From Tetracentron sinense (taxonomy: Eukaryota > Streptophyta > Magnoliopsida > Trochodendrales > Trochodendraceae), in contig CM026559.1 in NCBI GenBank assembly GCA_015143295.1, forward strand, positions 15,700,826-15,764,825: 64,000 bases of DNA, written 5' to 3'. The position numbers and the translations under genes are program-made. The first letter of the stretch is position 1. Each line of letters starts with the position of its first letter. This document shows, piece by piece, positions 11,780 to 22,655 of this stretch. The notes under the pieces are model-generated. The model was not told where the DNA came from. It saw only the letters and a program-made list of their open reading frames with translations, and did no database searches.

Positions 11780-12037
11780 AGAGTAGTTGGAACTCATCAC
11801 CGAGTGGCTCAAAATCCGTGACTGGAATGCCCACTCGTCGACGAGTACAATCCTCTACTCTAACTCGTTGACTAGTCAATACACAAACATTGAAATTTTG
11901 CAAATTTCAACTTTTGGATTCATTCCTTAAGCCTTTAAACTAATTCATTACTAGTTTTAAGATATTAAAAACCACAATCAAGTTCGCAATCACAATAAAC
12001 ACAAACCAATCAAAATTTTCAATTTAGGCATAGTTTT
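11780..12037 (-). other. Remnant of copia 3' LTR and 3' flank
   Basis: Noncoding and AT-rich. It contains CACTCGTCGACGAGT (about 11822-11836) and CTCGTTGACTAG, the same dyad type found in the right copia LTR at 20165-20305. The LTR boundary cannot be placed. Confidence 0.5.
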
Positions 12038-14283
12038 TCATTTTATGTCACTAAGTGTAGACATGCCAAATTCTCTTCTTAATGAGCTAAGTCTTTCATA
12101 AGGGAGAGGTTTTGTAAAAATATCTTCAATTTGTTTGTTTGTTTCAACAAATTCCAACATTACTTCCCCATTTTGAACATGATCCCTTATGAAATGATAT
12201 CTAATTTCAATATGTTTGGTTCTTGAATATTGAATTGGATTCTTTGTCATACAAATAACACTTGTGTTATCACATTTAATTAGAATTTTATCATATAACA
12301 ATTTGAAGTCTTCTAATTGTTGTTTCATATATAATGTTTGAACACAACTCCCAGCTGCTACATACTCAGCCTCAACTGTAGATAGAGCTACAGAGTTTTG
12401 TTTCTTAAATGATCATTAAATTAATAGTGTCCTAAGAAGTAACAAGTGCCATTAGTGCTTTTCGGATCAACTTTGCACCCAGCAAAGTCAGCATCAGAAT
12501 AACTAACTAGTTATAGTAATGTGTTCTTAGGATACTATAGTCGTTCAATTGTTCCAATTAAATATTTGAAAATTCTTTTTATGGCAGTCATATGTGATTC
12601 TTTAGGATTAACTTGGAATCGAGCACACATGCACACACTAAACATAATGTCAGGCCTACTAGTAGTCAAATACAATAAACTATCAATCATACCTCGATAT
12701 TTTGTTTCTTCTACACTTATGCCCTTTTCATCTTTATCCAGCTTTGTGGTTGGACTTATGGGAATATCAGCATCTTTTGAGTTATCCATCTCAAACTTTT
12801 TGATCAGCTCTCTAATGTATTTGGCTTCATTTATGAAGATGTCTTCCTTTGTTTGCTTGATTGAAGTCCGAGGAAGAAGTTTAGCTCCCCCATCATGCTC
12901 ATCTCAAATTCATCTTGTATACATTTAGCAAATTCTTGACAAAAAGATTCATTAGTAGATCCAAAAATAATGTCATCAACATAGATTTGCACTAAAAGCA
13001 TATCATCATTTTTGGATTTTATAAATAAAGTAGTATCTATTTTTCCACGTATGAACTCATTTTCAAGTAGGAAGCCACTTAGTCTATCATACCAAGCTCT
13101 AGGAGCTTGTTTTAAACTATAAAGAGCTTTGGTGAGTTTAAATAGATGATTAGACATTTTGATTTTTAAAACTAGGAGGTTGTTCAACATAAACTTCCTC
13201 TGATATAAATTCATTTATGAAATCACTTTTAACATCCATTTGATTAAATTTAAAGTCTTTAAAGCTAGCATATACAAGCAACATCCTAATAGCTTCAAGT
13301 CTTGCAACAGGGGCAAAGGTTTCATCATAATCAATCCTCTCTTCTTGGTTGTATCCTTGAGCTACTAGTCTAGCTTTATTTTTAACAATGTTTCCACTTT
13401 CATCATTTTTATTTCTAAAAATCCATTTAGTACCTATTATAGATTTGCTTTTAGGTCTAGGTACTAAATTTCATGCTTGATTTCTTTCAAATTGATTTAA
13501 TTCCTCTTGCATAGCAATTCCCCATAATTCATCATTAATTGTTTCAAGAGCATTTTTAGGTTCAATTTGAGAGAAGAATGCAAGGTTATTACAAATATTT
13601 CTTCTAGTTCTTACACCTTGTTCCATATTACGAAGTATTTGATCTTTAGGATGATCCTTAATTAGTCTCCATGCCTTAGGAAGTTGAATTTCATTTTCAG
13701 CTAAGTTTTCAACTTCTAAGTTTTTAACATCATTATTATTCTCTTGATTTTCATTCTAATTTTTATTGATTTCCAAATTAGCAATGTTTTTAGAAATTGT
13801 TTCAATATTTTCATTTGGAACATCATCGTCAATTTTCTTAGATTCAAACGGATTAGATTCATCAAAGATAACATGCATTGATTCTTCAACTATAAGGAAA
13901 GTTTTATTAAAAACCCTATAAGTTTTTCTATTTGAAGAATAACCAAGAAAAATTCCTTCACAAGATTTTGGTTCAAATTTCTTTAGGTTGTTTTTGTTAT
14001 TTAGTATAAAAAATTTGCAACCAAACACTTTGAAATACCCAATATTAGGTGATCTACCATTCCAAAGTTCATAAGGGGTTTTATTTAATTTGTTTCTAAT
14101 TACAATCCTATTTATCACATAGCAAGATGTATTTATGGCCTCAACCCATAAATAATTAGGTAATTTATGTTCATTTAGCATAGTCCTACCCATTTCTTGC
14201 AAATGACCTATTCTTTATTTCAACTACTCCATTTTGTTAAGGAGTTCTAGGTACGGAGAAATTATGGTTGAAGCCATTATCTT
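12038..14283 (-). pseudogene. pol: Copia pol, 3' half: integrase end, RT, RNase H
   Basis: From right to left it carries the integrase C-terminal part (about 13756-14240, with NGVVE and RSPNIGYFKVFGCKFF), reverse transcriptase (KALYSLKQAPRAWYDRLSGF and the catalytic YVDDIIFGS at about 12950), then RNase H (SYSDADFAGCKVDPKS and a C-terminal TKHIEIRYHFIRDHV). I see frameshifts near 13165 and 12855 and several stops, including a Trp-to-TAG change after TIERL. It would copy RNA into cDNA and integrate it, but is inactive. The 5' part of integrase is 2.5 kb away, beyond the inserted solo LTR. Confidence 0.85.
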
Positions 14284-14493
14284 TGTAGCACCCGGGCTTT
14301 TTCATCCTTAATGAATAGCACCTTCGTAGCTAATTGGCCGTTTTTGTAGTCTAATTAATAAATAAGGGAGAAATCGGAAATTCCGAAATGTCAGAAATGT
14401 TCATTTTCGAAAGACGGATCCAACGCAAGTTGAATCGTCGAAATCCGACGAGCGAGTCAAAAGATATGGTCAAAACAGTCCAGACATACAGAG

Positions 14494-14680
14494 CACCGAT
14501 CGCTCGGTCCAGTCAGCGATCGATCGGTCCATAACCGATCGATCGGTAGCTATCGCACGGTCAGAAATTTTGTATGGGGAAATTTTCCAGAGAGTGAGTT
14601 TTTGACCGATCGATCGGTCAATAACACCGATCGCTCGGTAGGCAACCGATCGATCGGTCGTAACCACCGATCGCTCGGTC
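14494..14680 (+). promoter_or_regulatory. Array of ACCGATCGATCGGT dyad sites in U3
   Basis: Seven or eight sites alternate between ACCGATCGATCGGT and ACCGATCGCTCGGT. They form two groups around a conserved GGGGAAATTTTCC palindrome at about 14576-14588. Outer ACC/GGT arms are kept while the centre varies. Confidence 0.75.
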
Positions 14681-15499
14681 TTCGCGTTTTTGCAGAAATT
14701 TCAGTAAGGGCGTTCTCGTCTTTTGGGTGTTAAACCCTTACCCATAAGGGTTTGCTCGACCCTTTGAGCCCTCATTCACCTCACTTAGAAGGTTTTGAGA
14801 GAGAAGAAGAGAAGAGAAGGGGGATTTACATCTAGGGTTTTCCACTTGAGAGAATCAAGGGTTTTAGAACCCTAGAACCGTTCTAAAGGCTTGGATTCTC
14901 CAAATCCAACCTCAAGCTCGTGTGGAGTACCTCGTCCAAGCTAGGGCAGCGTTTCTACATCATCCTCAAGGATTTTCTTTCCCTTTCCAAGGTTAGTACA
15001 CTCTTCCTAGTTACTTTGGTAATAACCTAGGATTTTTTCTAAGAAAATGTGTTGGATCTTCCCCATTGCTCCCTTGTGTTGGTATATGCTAAATCCCTAA
15101 AACATAAACAAGATAATACAAACAAATGGTGGAATGTATGAATGGATGAGGAGTGGAGGGGATTGGATGCCATGTTGTGATGTGTTGAATGATGGGAAAA
15201 AAATGGTGGAAGGGCATATTACGCATAATGAACACACCCCAAGTGTTTGATGAAATGTTCGAATGAGAAAATATGAAATAACTAAAGGTAAAAAGGTTGA
15301 ATACCACATGTTTGATAGAATGCATGAATAAACTAAGATTTGAAAGCATGAGTCACATAAATGTTCCCCATTTGGTAAGTTGTATGCATGTGTTTATTTC
15401 GCTTCTTAAATTCTCATGTGAGTTAGGAATTGTTAAAATACTATATGTCATCATAATTTCACGATTGCTATGCACGAGCACATATGTAGATGGAGGATA

Positions 15500-16110
15500 T
15501 TGTCAAGGAGGTTGGTAGCCCAGGATTATGCGGGTGCTAACCTCTGGCTCATAAGAAACGTATTGCATTGTCAAGGGGGTTGGTAGCCCAGGGATCATGC
15601 GGGTACTAACCCCTGGCTCATAAGAAAGGACTCGGAAATGTTGCACTGTCAAGGAGGTTGGTAGCCCCGGTTAAGGGTGCTAACCTCTGGCTCATAAGAA
15701 AGGAAATGGTATTGTCAAGGAGGTTAGTAGCCCAGGATTATGCGGGTGCTAACCTCTGGCTCATAAGTAAGGTATCGTACTGTCAAGGAGGTTGGTAGCC
15801 CCGGTTAAGGGTGCTAACCTCTGGCTCATAAGAAAGGAAATGGTATTGTCAAGGAGGTTGGTAGCCCAGGATTATGCGGGTGCTAACCTCTGGCTCATAA
15901 GTAAGGTATCGTACTGTCAAGGAGGCTGGTAGCCCAGGGATATGCGGGTGCTAGCCTCTGGCTCATAAGAAGTGTATTGTACTGTCAAGGAGGTTGGTAG
16001 CCCAGGGATCATACGGGTGCTAACCCCTGGCTCATAAGAAAGGTATTGTACTGTCAAGGAGGTTGGTAGCCCAGGGATATGCGGGTGCTAACCTCTGGCT
16101 CATAAGAAAT
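15500..16110 (+). repeat. Nine-copy tandem hairpin repeat
   Basis: Nine units of 67-71 bp start TGTCAAGGAGGTTGGTAGCC and include GGGTGCTAACCTCTGGCTC. GAGGTTGG..GCCC can pair with GGGTGCTAACCTC across a short loop. Some units have the loop ATTATGC, others a shortened GGTTAA loop, and the stem is kept in both. Confidence 0.85.
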
Positions 16111-16322
16111 ATTAAAAGGACAACTCAAAGAGAAATTGTATGATGCATAGACATGTTTTAGTTTCATAATGATCATGACTTGATAAAATGTTTATGTATG
16201 TGGTTGCTAGAAATGATTATGAACTATACTCCTCCCATTACTTGTATATGATGTTGTTCGTTATTACCATTGTTAGTTAGGGGCTTGTACTCGCTGAGTA
16301 TTCCATGCTCAGCCGTACTTTC

Positions 16323-16478
16323 ATGTCGGCAGGTACCCGAGTCCCTCTCGACATTTGTGATCCGGGTCCTTGGATAGAGGAGGACTATGGCGAAGAGGAA
16401 CCTTATGAGGATCTAGTAGTCGAGCCTCAGGCGGAGGCGAGAGACTTAGACCACTGGCCCCACGGGGATGGCTATTGA
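16323..16478 (+). CDS. Candidate LTR micropeptide ORF, 51 aa
   Basis: It starts ATGTCGGCAGGT and reads MSAGTRVPLDICDPGPWIEE, then DYGEEEPYEDL, and ends HGDGY with TGA at 16476-16478. It is longer than the 35-40 residue versions, but the extra codons leave the frame intact. The core [PL].D[VI]C.PGPW[VI]EE[ED]Y is shared with the ORFs at 9638, 43316, 46202 and 50804. The conserved start context also looks like a 3' splice site (GGCAG|GT), so translation from this ATG is not certain. Confidence 0.45.
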   Translation: MSAGTRVPLDICDPGPWIEEDYGEEEPYEDLVVEPQAEARDLDHWPHGDGY

Positions 16479-16763
16479 GCGAGACAGAGTTGTATTTTGT
16501 CTTTTGTATTTTGTTAGGTGGGCCTGTCCACCTTAGACTGAGACGTGTTTTGTATTTATGTTAACTTGGAATACTACATTTTGGATCATTATAAAGAAAA
16601 GAAAATTTTAGTTTTCGCTTCCGCAAATTATGTTTAGCTTCCGCGCTCTGATTATCATTGTTTAGTACCTTATTTATCTTGTTCGTCACAGTATGGTTTG
16701 GCAGGTTTGTATAGTCCACCTAAAGTATCCCTAAACTCCTAGGGGGTATTTTGGGGCGTGACA

Positions 16764-17620
16764 ATCTTCACAAAGAGATTCAAGTTCTTTATTCTTAAAT
16801 TCTCCACCTCTATCACTTCTAATATTATTAATAGAGTAGCCTTTTTCATTTTGAACCCTTTTACAGAATTTTTCAAACAATACATGCACTTCACTCTTAT
16901 GAGATAAAAATAATACCCATGTGAATTTAGAATAATCATCAACAATAACAAATTCATAAAGTTTGTCACCTAAGCTAGCAACATCATTAGGTACAAATAA
17001 ATCCATATGTAACAATTCTAGAGGCCTAGAGTTTGATATTTCTAGTTTCTTTTTTAATGAAGATTTTATTTGTTCTCCTAGTTGGCAAGCATCACAAATT
17101 TTTTCTCTAGAAAATTTTGTTTTTGGTAATCCTTTAAGAAGTTCTTTTCTAGACAATTTAGATAGTAAGTCCATACTTGCATGGCCTAACCTCCTATGTC
17201 ATAGCCAACTAGTTTCATTAATAGCTAAAAAAAAAATCAAGTTTTGAGAATTTAGTTCATCAAAATCAATTGTGTAAACATTTTCATGTCTACGAGCAAT
17301 GAACAAAGTATTAATGTTATCTTTGTCTTTAATGATGCAAACATTTGATTTAAAAGATACATTTATTCCTTTATCACACAATTCACTAATACTAATCAAG
17401 TTATGTTTGAGACCATCAACAAACAAAATATTTTCAATAAAAGTAGTAGAATTCTTACCAACATTACCTATACAAATGATTTTCCCTTTTGCGTTGTCCC
17501 CGAAGGTCACATGTCCTCAATCTTTTGGAGTAATTGAGATGAATAGCTTTTTGTTCCCTGACATGTGCCTAGAGCATCCACTATCAAAGAACCATCTTGA
17601 CTTATAGGAGTTAGATTTTA
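16764..17620 (-). pseudogene. pol: Copia pol, 5' half: protease and integrase N-terminus
   Basis: Going leftward on the minus strand: a protease with the motif FDSGCSRHMSGNKKLF (about 17535-17590), a KHNLISISELCDKG segment, and the GAG-pre-integrase zinc region (HRRLGHASMDLLSKL and CDACQLG). The first part of the integrase core follows, with HMDLF and IRSDRGGEF carrying two of the three catalytic acids. The third acid is beyond the solo LTR at 14284-16763. Stops occur after TPKD (a Gly codon turned to TGA) and in NETSWL-stop-HRR. Confidence 0.85.
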
Positions 17621-19369
17621 AACAAACCTACAAGACAAGATTTAAGTAACTCCAACATATGTTCCTCCCGATACCTCCACAATTTTGGTTGAAACCCAAA
17701 CTGATTTTTGGTTAGTTTTGGGAGGGTAAGTTCCTTTAAGGACCCAAACCATGTTTGGTCCTTTATGGACAGTCTTGCGGGTGGATGATCCCTTTGGGAC
17801 CCAAACTTTCTTTACTAATTTATTTCCATTAAAAGTAAAGAATGCATTAGTTTGTGGGTTTAAAATATTAGTTGATTTTCAAAAGAAGTTTTGGTATTCC
17901 TTTTGATTTGCAAAAGGGTTATACCCAAGTTCGGCCTTTCCAAAGACACATCTTTGTTAGCCCAAAAGTCTTTCAAGATTCTTTTCTTCCATAGATAAGG
18001 TGTGAGTTATTTTAGTCAAATTTTTGACTTTAGCTTTAAGCTCTTCACACTCACAAGATAGTCCTTGGGGTAAATTTTGAAAGTCTTTTAACTTTTCATT
18101 TAAAACATCATTTTCTTTAACAAGATTGGTCTTTTCATTTTGTAAATCATCTTTCTCTTTTAATAAAGATTCATTTAAGCTTAAAAGAGAAATGTTGTCA
18201 TTTTTAAGTTGTTTATTCTTTGATCCTAAATTTAGAAATTCAATCTAAAGTTCATCAAAAGCTTCTCTAATTTCTTCATAAGAAAGAGATTCATTTGAGG
18301 AAGAATTTACCTCTTCATTTTCAAGAGCCATTAGAAAAAGATTGGCAACCTCTTCATCACTTGAACTTTCATCTGACCCACTTCCTTCGGAGTCATCCCA
18401 TGTAGCCTTCATTGCCTTTTTCTTGAACTTTTGGCCTTTCTTTAGTTGAGGACACTTGGTCTTGATGTGTCCCGACTTCTTACTTTCATAGCAAATGATT
18501 TGCTCATTCTTGCTTGATTCTCCTTTAGTTATTTCTTTAGACAATTCCTTTTTATAAGGCCTCTTCTTGAAGTCCTTCTTGTGCTTCAGGAACTTCTTGA
18601 TTTTCGTTGCCATTAGGACGATATCATCATCATCATCATCACTTTCTTCTTCCTCATTTTCTTGGGTAGTCTTCAAGGCAAGTCCCTTATTTGTTTTTGG
18701 CTCATCTTCTTGATCCTTCATTATGACTTCATGAGTCATGAGAGATCCAAGAAGCTCATCCATTGGAAGCTTGGTCAAATCCTTAGCTTCTTGACTGGCA
18801 GTGACTTTGGGACCCCAAATTTTTGGGAGTGAGCGAAGAACCTTCCTTATATTTTGTGCATTGGAATACACTTTACCAATGGATTTTAGTCTATTCAAAA
18901 TATTAGTAAAGCGAAGAAACATTTCTCTTATTGATTCATCCTTTTCCATTTTGAAAAGTTCATATTTGTGAACCAACATACTAATTTTTTCTTCTTTAAC
19001 TTGGTTGGTTCCTTCATATGTAACTTGAAGTTTATCCCAAATCTTTTTGGCTGAATCACATCTGGAGACTCTATTAAACTCTTGGGGGTTAAGAGCACAA
19101 TAAAGATTGCTAATAGCCTTAGTATTAATTTGAATGAGTTTAATATCAGCATCATTCCATTCTTCTTCCACTTTTAGAATTTTAACATCATCTACCATCT
19201 TAAAGGGAAGATGTGGACCCTTGACTATAACTTTCTAGCATTCATAGTCAAGAGCTTGAATGTAATATATTATCCTAGTTTTCCAATAATTGTAGTTTTC
19301 TCCATTGAGTAATGGAAGACGGGTGGTCGATTGGCCCTCTCCTAAGGTAGTAGCAAAAATGTTTACCAT
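17621..19369 (-). pseudogene. gag: Copia gag
   Basis: The start at 19367-19369 reads MVNIFATTLGEGQSTTRLPL, then LNGENYNYWKTR. A TAG at 19235-19237 sits in LDYEC-stop-KVI, where the family has Trp. The next 317 codons to 18245 are open and carry a copia-type Gag domain (UBN2-like, with CDSAKKIWDKLQVTYEGTNQ). A zinc knuckle CYESKKSGHIKTKC lacks its second Cys. From 18244 to about 17950 the frame encodes a strongly heptad-patterned segment (NISLLSLNESLLKEKDDL and on), a likely coiled coil. The Gag would build the particle; this copy is broken. Confidence 0.8.
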
Positions 19370-19416
19370 TTTATGATCTTTAATTCAAGATGGTTAGATC
19401 AAAAATAGAGTACTAG

Positions 19417-19428
19417 GCTCTGATACCA
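19417..19428 (-). promoter_or_regulatory. Primer-binding site of copia element B
   Basis: The minus strand reads TGGTATCAGAGC, a perfect match to the 3' end complement of initiator tRNA-Met. It lies two bases after the 5' LTR end (TGTTACC.. on the plus strand at 19431). Confidence 0.9.
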
Positions 19429-19430
19429 AT

Positions 19431-20739
19431 TGTTACCCAGATAATGGACCCTAGAGGGGGGGTGAATAGGGTTCATAGCAATTTAAAATTTTAGCTAAGT
19501 GATTTTTGTGGAATTAAAAATTAATCACTAATGATACCAACAAATAATCAGAAATACAAAGATAGAGAGAGAGTTAGAGATACCAGACACAAGATATGTT
19601 ATCGGGGTTCAGCAACTTGCCTATGTCCCTGCTTTAAGGATTTTCACGATTCCAATAATTGTACTCTTCTTTACAGGCAGAGAGCAAGCCATTACAATCC
19701 TTTTGCAGGCTCAGGAATAACCTTTTACAATCCTTTTAAAAGACTAAAGAAGAACCTCTTCAAGAGAAACTCTCTCTTGGGTACAAGAAGACACTCTTCT
19801 CAAATTGTGCAAGAATCCCTGATTCTTGACTTTCAACAATTTCAGAAATTGAGTGGATTACAAATCCAAATTTGAAAGCTCCTAACTGAGCTAGATATGA
19901 ATGGAAAACAAGGCTTACAATCTCTCAAGATTGATTGGAATTAAATGCTCAAAGAGAAAGGGATTGACATTCAAAGTATTCAATGCAAAAAATAGAGTAT
20001 TGATTGCTTGAGCGTTGTGAGTGATTTATGAATGATAGAATAGTGTATTGAATGCTTAGGAATCTATATTTTGTTCATAAATCATTTCCAATTTCCATTT
20101 ATAGATGAGCAATCAATATGGCCGTTGGGGGTAGCATTTAATGCGAACTAGCCATTACACGATTTTCCCGTAGGCACTCGTTGACGAATGAGAAAATCAG
20201 GCTGGAGTCATCAACGAGTGGGAACAGAAGCAATTGCTTTATTTCTGTTCTTTCACTCGTCGACAAGTCCCTTGCACTCATCGACAAGTCTACATGATTT
20301 TTTCAATAAACTCATCATACTGAGACCAAAAAGATGAGAATCATGCTAAGACCCTTAGGCATTCAAATTAATATTATTTTAATCATTTTTAGGGCCTTAT
20401 ATTGATGTTCAAATTATACAAGGTCTCCTAGGGTCTATCTAGGTTAACTTTGAGCTATTCTTTTCTAATGTCTAGAGGACTTTTACAAGGTCCTAGACAT
20501 TTTTTAGCTAATACAGTAGTCTTCATTCAGAGATGATCTTCAATCTTGATTTGAGGAGCTTCACTCTTGATGGATCTTCATGCATTGTCTTGAGCTTTGA
20601 AAGCTTTTTCCTTTGAAGGACTAGTACTTGGTATTTTACCTTGATGACCTTGAATGGTTGAACTCTTCAATTCTTCATACTTGAAAGATGACCCTAATAC
20701 TATGAAATTTCACATTCTAAATGGAAGAATTGGTATCAT
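19431..20739 (-). repeat. 5' LTR of copia element B, split by element C
   Basis: It begins TGTTACCCAG on the plus strand. It contains dyad motifs around CACTCGTTGACGAATG and CACTCGTCGACAAGTC (20165-20305) in its upstream region, so the palindrome theme is not confined to gypsy LTRs. It is interrupted at 20740 by element C and resumes at about 40207, ending near 40248. Confidence 0.7.
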
Positions 20740-21020
20740 TGTAACGACCCCAAAATCCCACAAGGCTAAAATAGGACTTTGGAATCGTCACATTACTTAA
20801 CCTGCTTAAAGACCATGCATTCAAGGCTTACTACACGAGTCTCCAAAAATGAGGATAAAAAATTTCGATATATAAGCTATAACCAACCTGCACAAGTCTA
20901 CGATCAACATATACAACTCACTATAAACAAAAAGGTATGAAATACACAACTATAAAAAGTCTACTGAGCAACATCATCTGAAAGTCTAATGCAGAACTCT
21001 CTCAACCAACGAAACATAAA

Positions 21021-21147
21021 CTAAGAGGTGTAGCCACCCAAGACTCCGGTTCCTTCTTCGATGGGCTCACCTTCTCCTCCTTCCTCGATGTAAGTCTCCT
21101 CAACCCACGGCTCTGCCGTGTACTCCTGCTCTAAACCTGCCAAGACA
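21021..21147 (-). CDS. Variant LTR micropeptide frame of family C
   Basis: The minus-strand frame reads LAGLEQEYTAEPWVEETYIE, then EGGEGEPIEEG, and ends GGYTS with TAG at 21021-21023. The EPWVEE.Y.EE core matches other LTR micropeptides, but APFDVC is absent and the usual ATG position is not ATG (TTTTGTCTTGGCAGGT). The frame is open upstream to an ATG at 21240-21242. The matching region of the right LTR (28229-28355) stays open with a few amino-acid changes. Confidence 0.35.
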
Positions 21148-21379
21148 AAAGTCTGGCTGAGTACAAAGGTACTCAGTGTATATAAAATCCAACTAACAAT
21201 AATAATATACTTGCACTTAGTTAGAAACATATCTAATAGCATAATAACATAATCAGAGTACGGAAGAACGTGTGCGCATATACATCATATCATCACCTTG
21301 ACTCGTGTACTTGTGAGAATCTTAAACTTATAAGACAATACACATATGAGCTGCTTATGCTTATGCACATATTCAGATC

Positions 21380-21530
21380 ATACAATGATGTGACATGCCG
21401 TTCTTGGCGGATACGGACCATGTCTAAGAAATCATATGGTTGGCATGCCGTTCTTGGCGGATACGAACCATGCTTATGAATCAAATGTAATTGACATGCC
21501 ATTCTTGGCGGATGCGGACCATGTCATGCT
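21380..21530 (-). repeat. Three hairpin repeats with GACATGCCGTTCTTGGCGG
   Basis: Three units of about 60 bp contain (T)GACATGCCGTTCTTGGCGG and GGACCATGTC. GACATG pairs with CATGTC, and CCG with CGG inside. The same array sits in the right LTR at about 28630-28770. Confidence 0.75.
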
Positions 21531-22456
21531 TATGCTTATTCAGAATGTCATACGTATGCCATGATCATGCTTGTGGTCCACATGTGTGACTTGTGAGACT
21601 CTCTTCTTAACATACAAGTGCATCTGTGCTTAAGTGTCGAAATTAACATTCGAGTTGGTATTTGCTTAGCTTCTGATCTCCCACCATAGAAACTCCACTA
21701 TACTGTCCCATACCAAATAGTTAGAGAATTCCCGGTCTGAGAGATTTTTCCTCTAAGTTCTTACCTTCCCGACTATCGATTTCCATGCAAGTAATTAAAC
21801 ATACTTAACAAACAATCATATATACATATCTTATCATAATTCATAATCAATTTACCACCATTTCATAAGAGTATAATAGCATTTATCCTCTCAAGCATTT
21901 TCACCAACACCTTGAGTACGCATAATATGGATTCATTGCCCTTCCACATTTTCAAGCATTCATCAAACCATAATCCATCCATACAATCCAAATATCATCC
22001 ACATCCACATGTTAATCTCATCCTCCATACATTTCCTATCCTCCATATATTCTATCCACATTTCCATCAATAATTAGCTTACTTCATAGAAAATTTAGGA
22101 AAAATGCATTTAATCTCTATTCTATCATTCCTATCATATTAATATTCACCAAACATTAAAATTGAGTTGATTAGGATAGTATATCGACCTTAGGAATCCT
22201 TTCCTTGGGTTCAAAATGCTCCTGAGGTGATTTGGGGAAGCTTTCCAAGCTCTCCTTGCACTATCAAAGCTATCTCCTTCTTCCCCAAGAAAACCCTCTC
22301 TCAAAACCCTAGGGTTTCTCTCCCTTTTTGCCAAATTAGGTTAGAAATAGGTAGAATATTCTAATACCCCGAAATAGAATCCCTATTTATATCCCCAAGG
22401 TCTGAGAACTAAAAGACCAAAAAGCCCTTACTAAAATTATGTAAAATCACGAAAGA

Positions 22457-22655
22457 CCGAGCGATCGGTGGTTATGATCGAGCAATCGGTGGCCTACCGA
22501 ACGATCGGTGTTTATGACCGGGCGATCGGTCAAAAACACTCTCTGGAAAATTTCCCCATACAAAATTTTAGACCAGTCGATAGCTACCGATCGATTGGTT
22601 TTGGACCGATCGATCGCTATTTCTGACCGAGTGATCGGTGCTATGCAGATTTAGA
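22457..22655 (-). promoter_or_regulatory. Array of ACCGATCGATCGGT-type sites, family C
   Basis: About eight sites, including GACCGAGCGATCGGTG and TACCGATCGATTGGT, surround GGAAAATTTCCCC. They are more decayed than in element D but keep the CCG/CGG arms. The right LTR has the same array at 29706-29893. Confidence 0.7.

Larger units (their letters stand above)
14284..16763 (+). mobile_element. Solo LTR of a gypsy element (K) inside copia integrase
   Basis: A complete LTR of 2480 bp, TGTAGCACCC..GGGGCGTGACA, flanked by a perfect 5 bp duplication ATCTT (14279-14283 and 16764-16768). Removing the LTR and one duplication rejoins the copia integrase. It is the family of element D. It contains the conserved 60 bp block, ACCGATCGATCGGT array, donor-like AAGGTTAGTAC (14989-14999), a nine-copy hairpin repeat, the GCTGAG hairpin (16293-16313), a 51-residue ORF and the AGGTGG/CCACCT hairpin (16516-16533). 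A solo LTR normally arises by recombination between the two LTRs of a full element. Confidence 0.95.

Noticed and set aside
15500-16110. Regular repeats of about 68 bp with palindromic parts, considered as a CRISPR array or a satellite.
   Set aside because: The units are contiguous imperfect copies without unique spacers, lie inside an LTR of a plant element, and appear in matching LTR copies.
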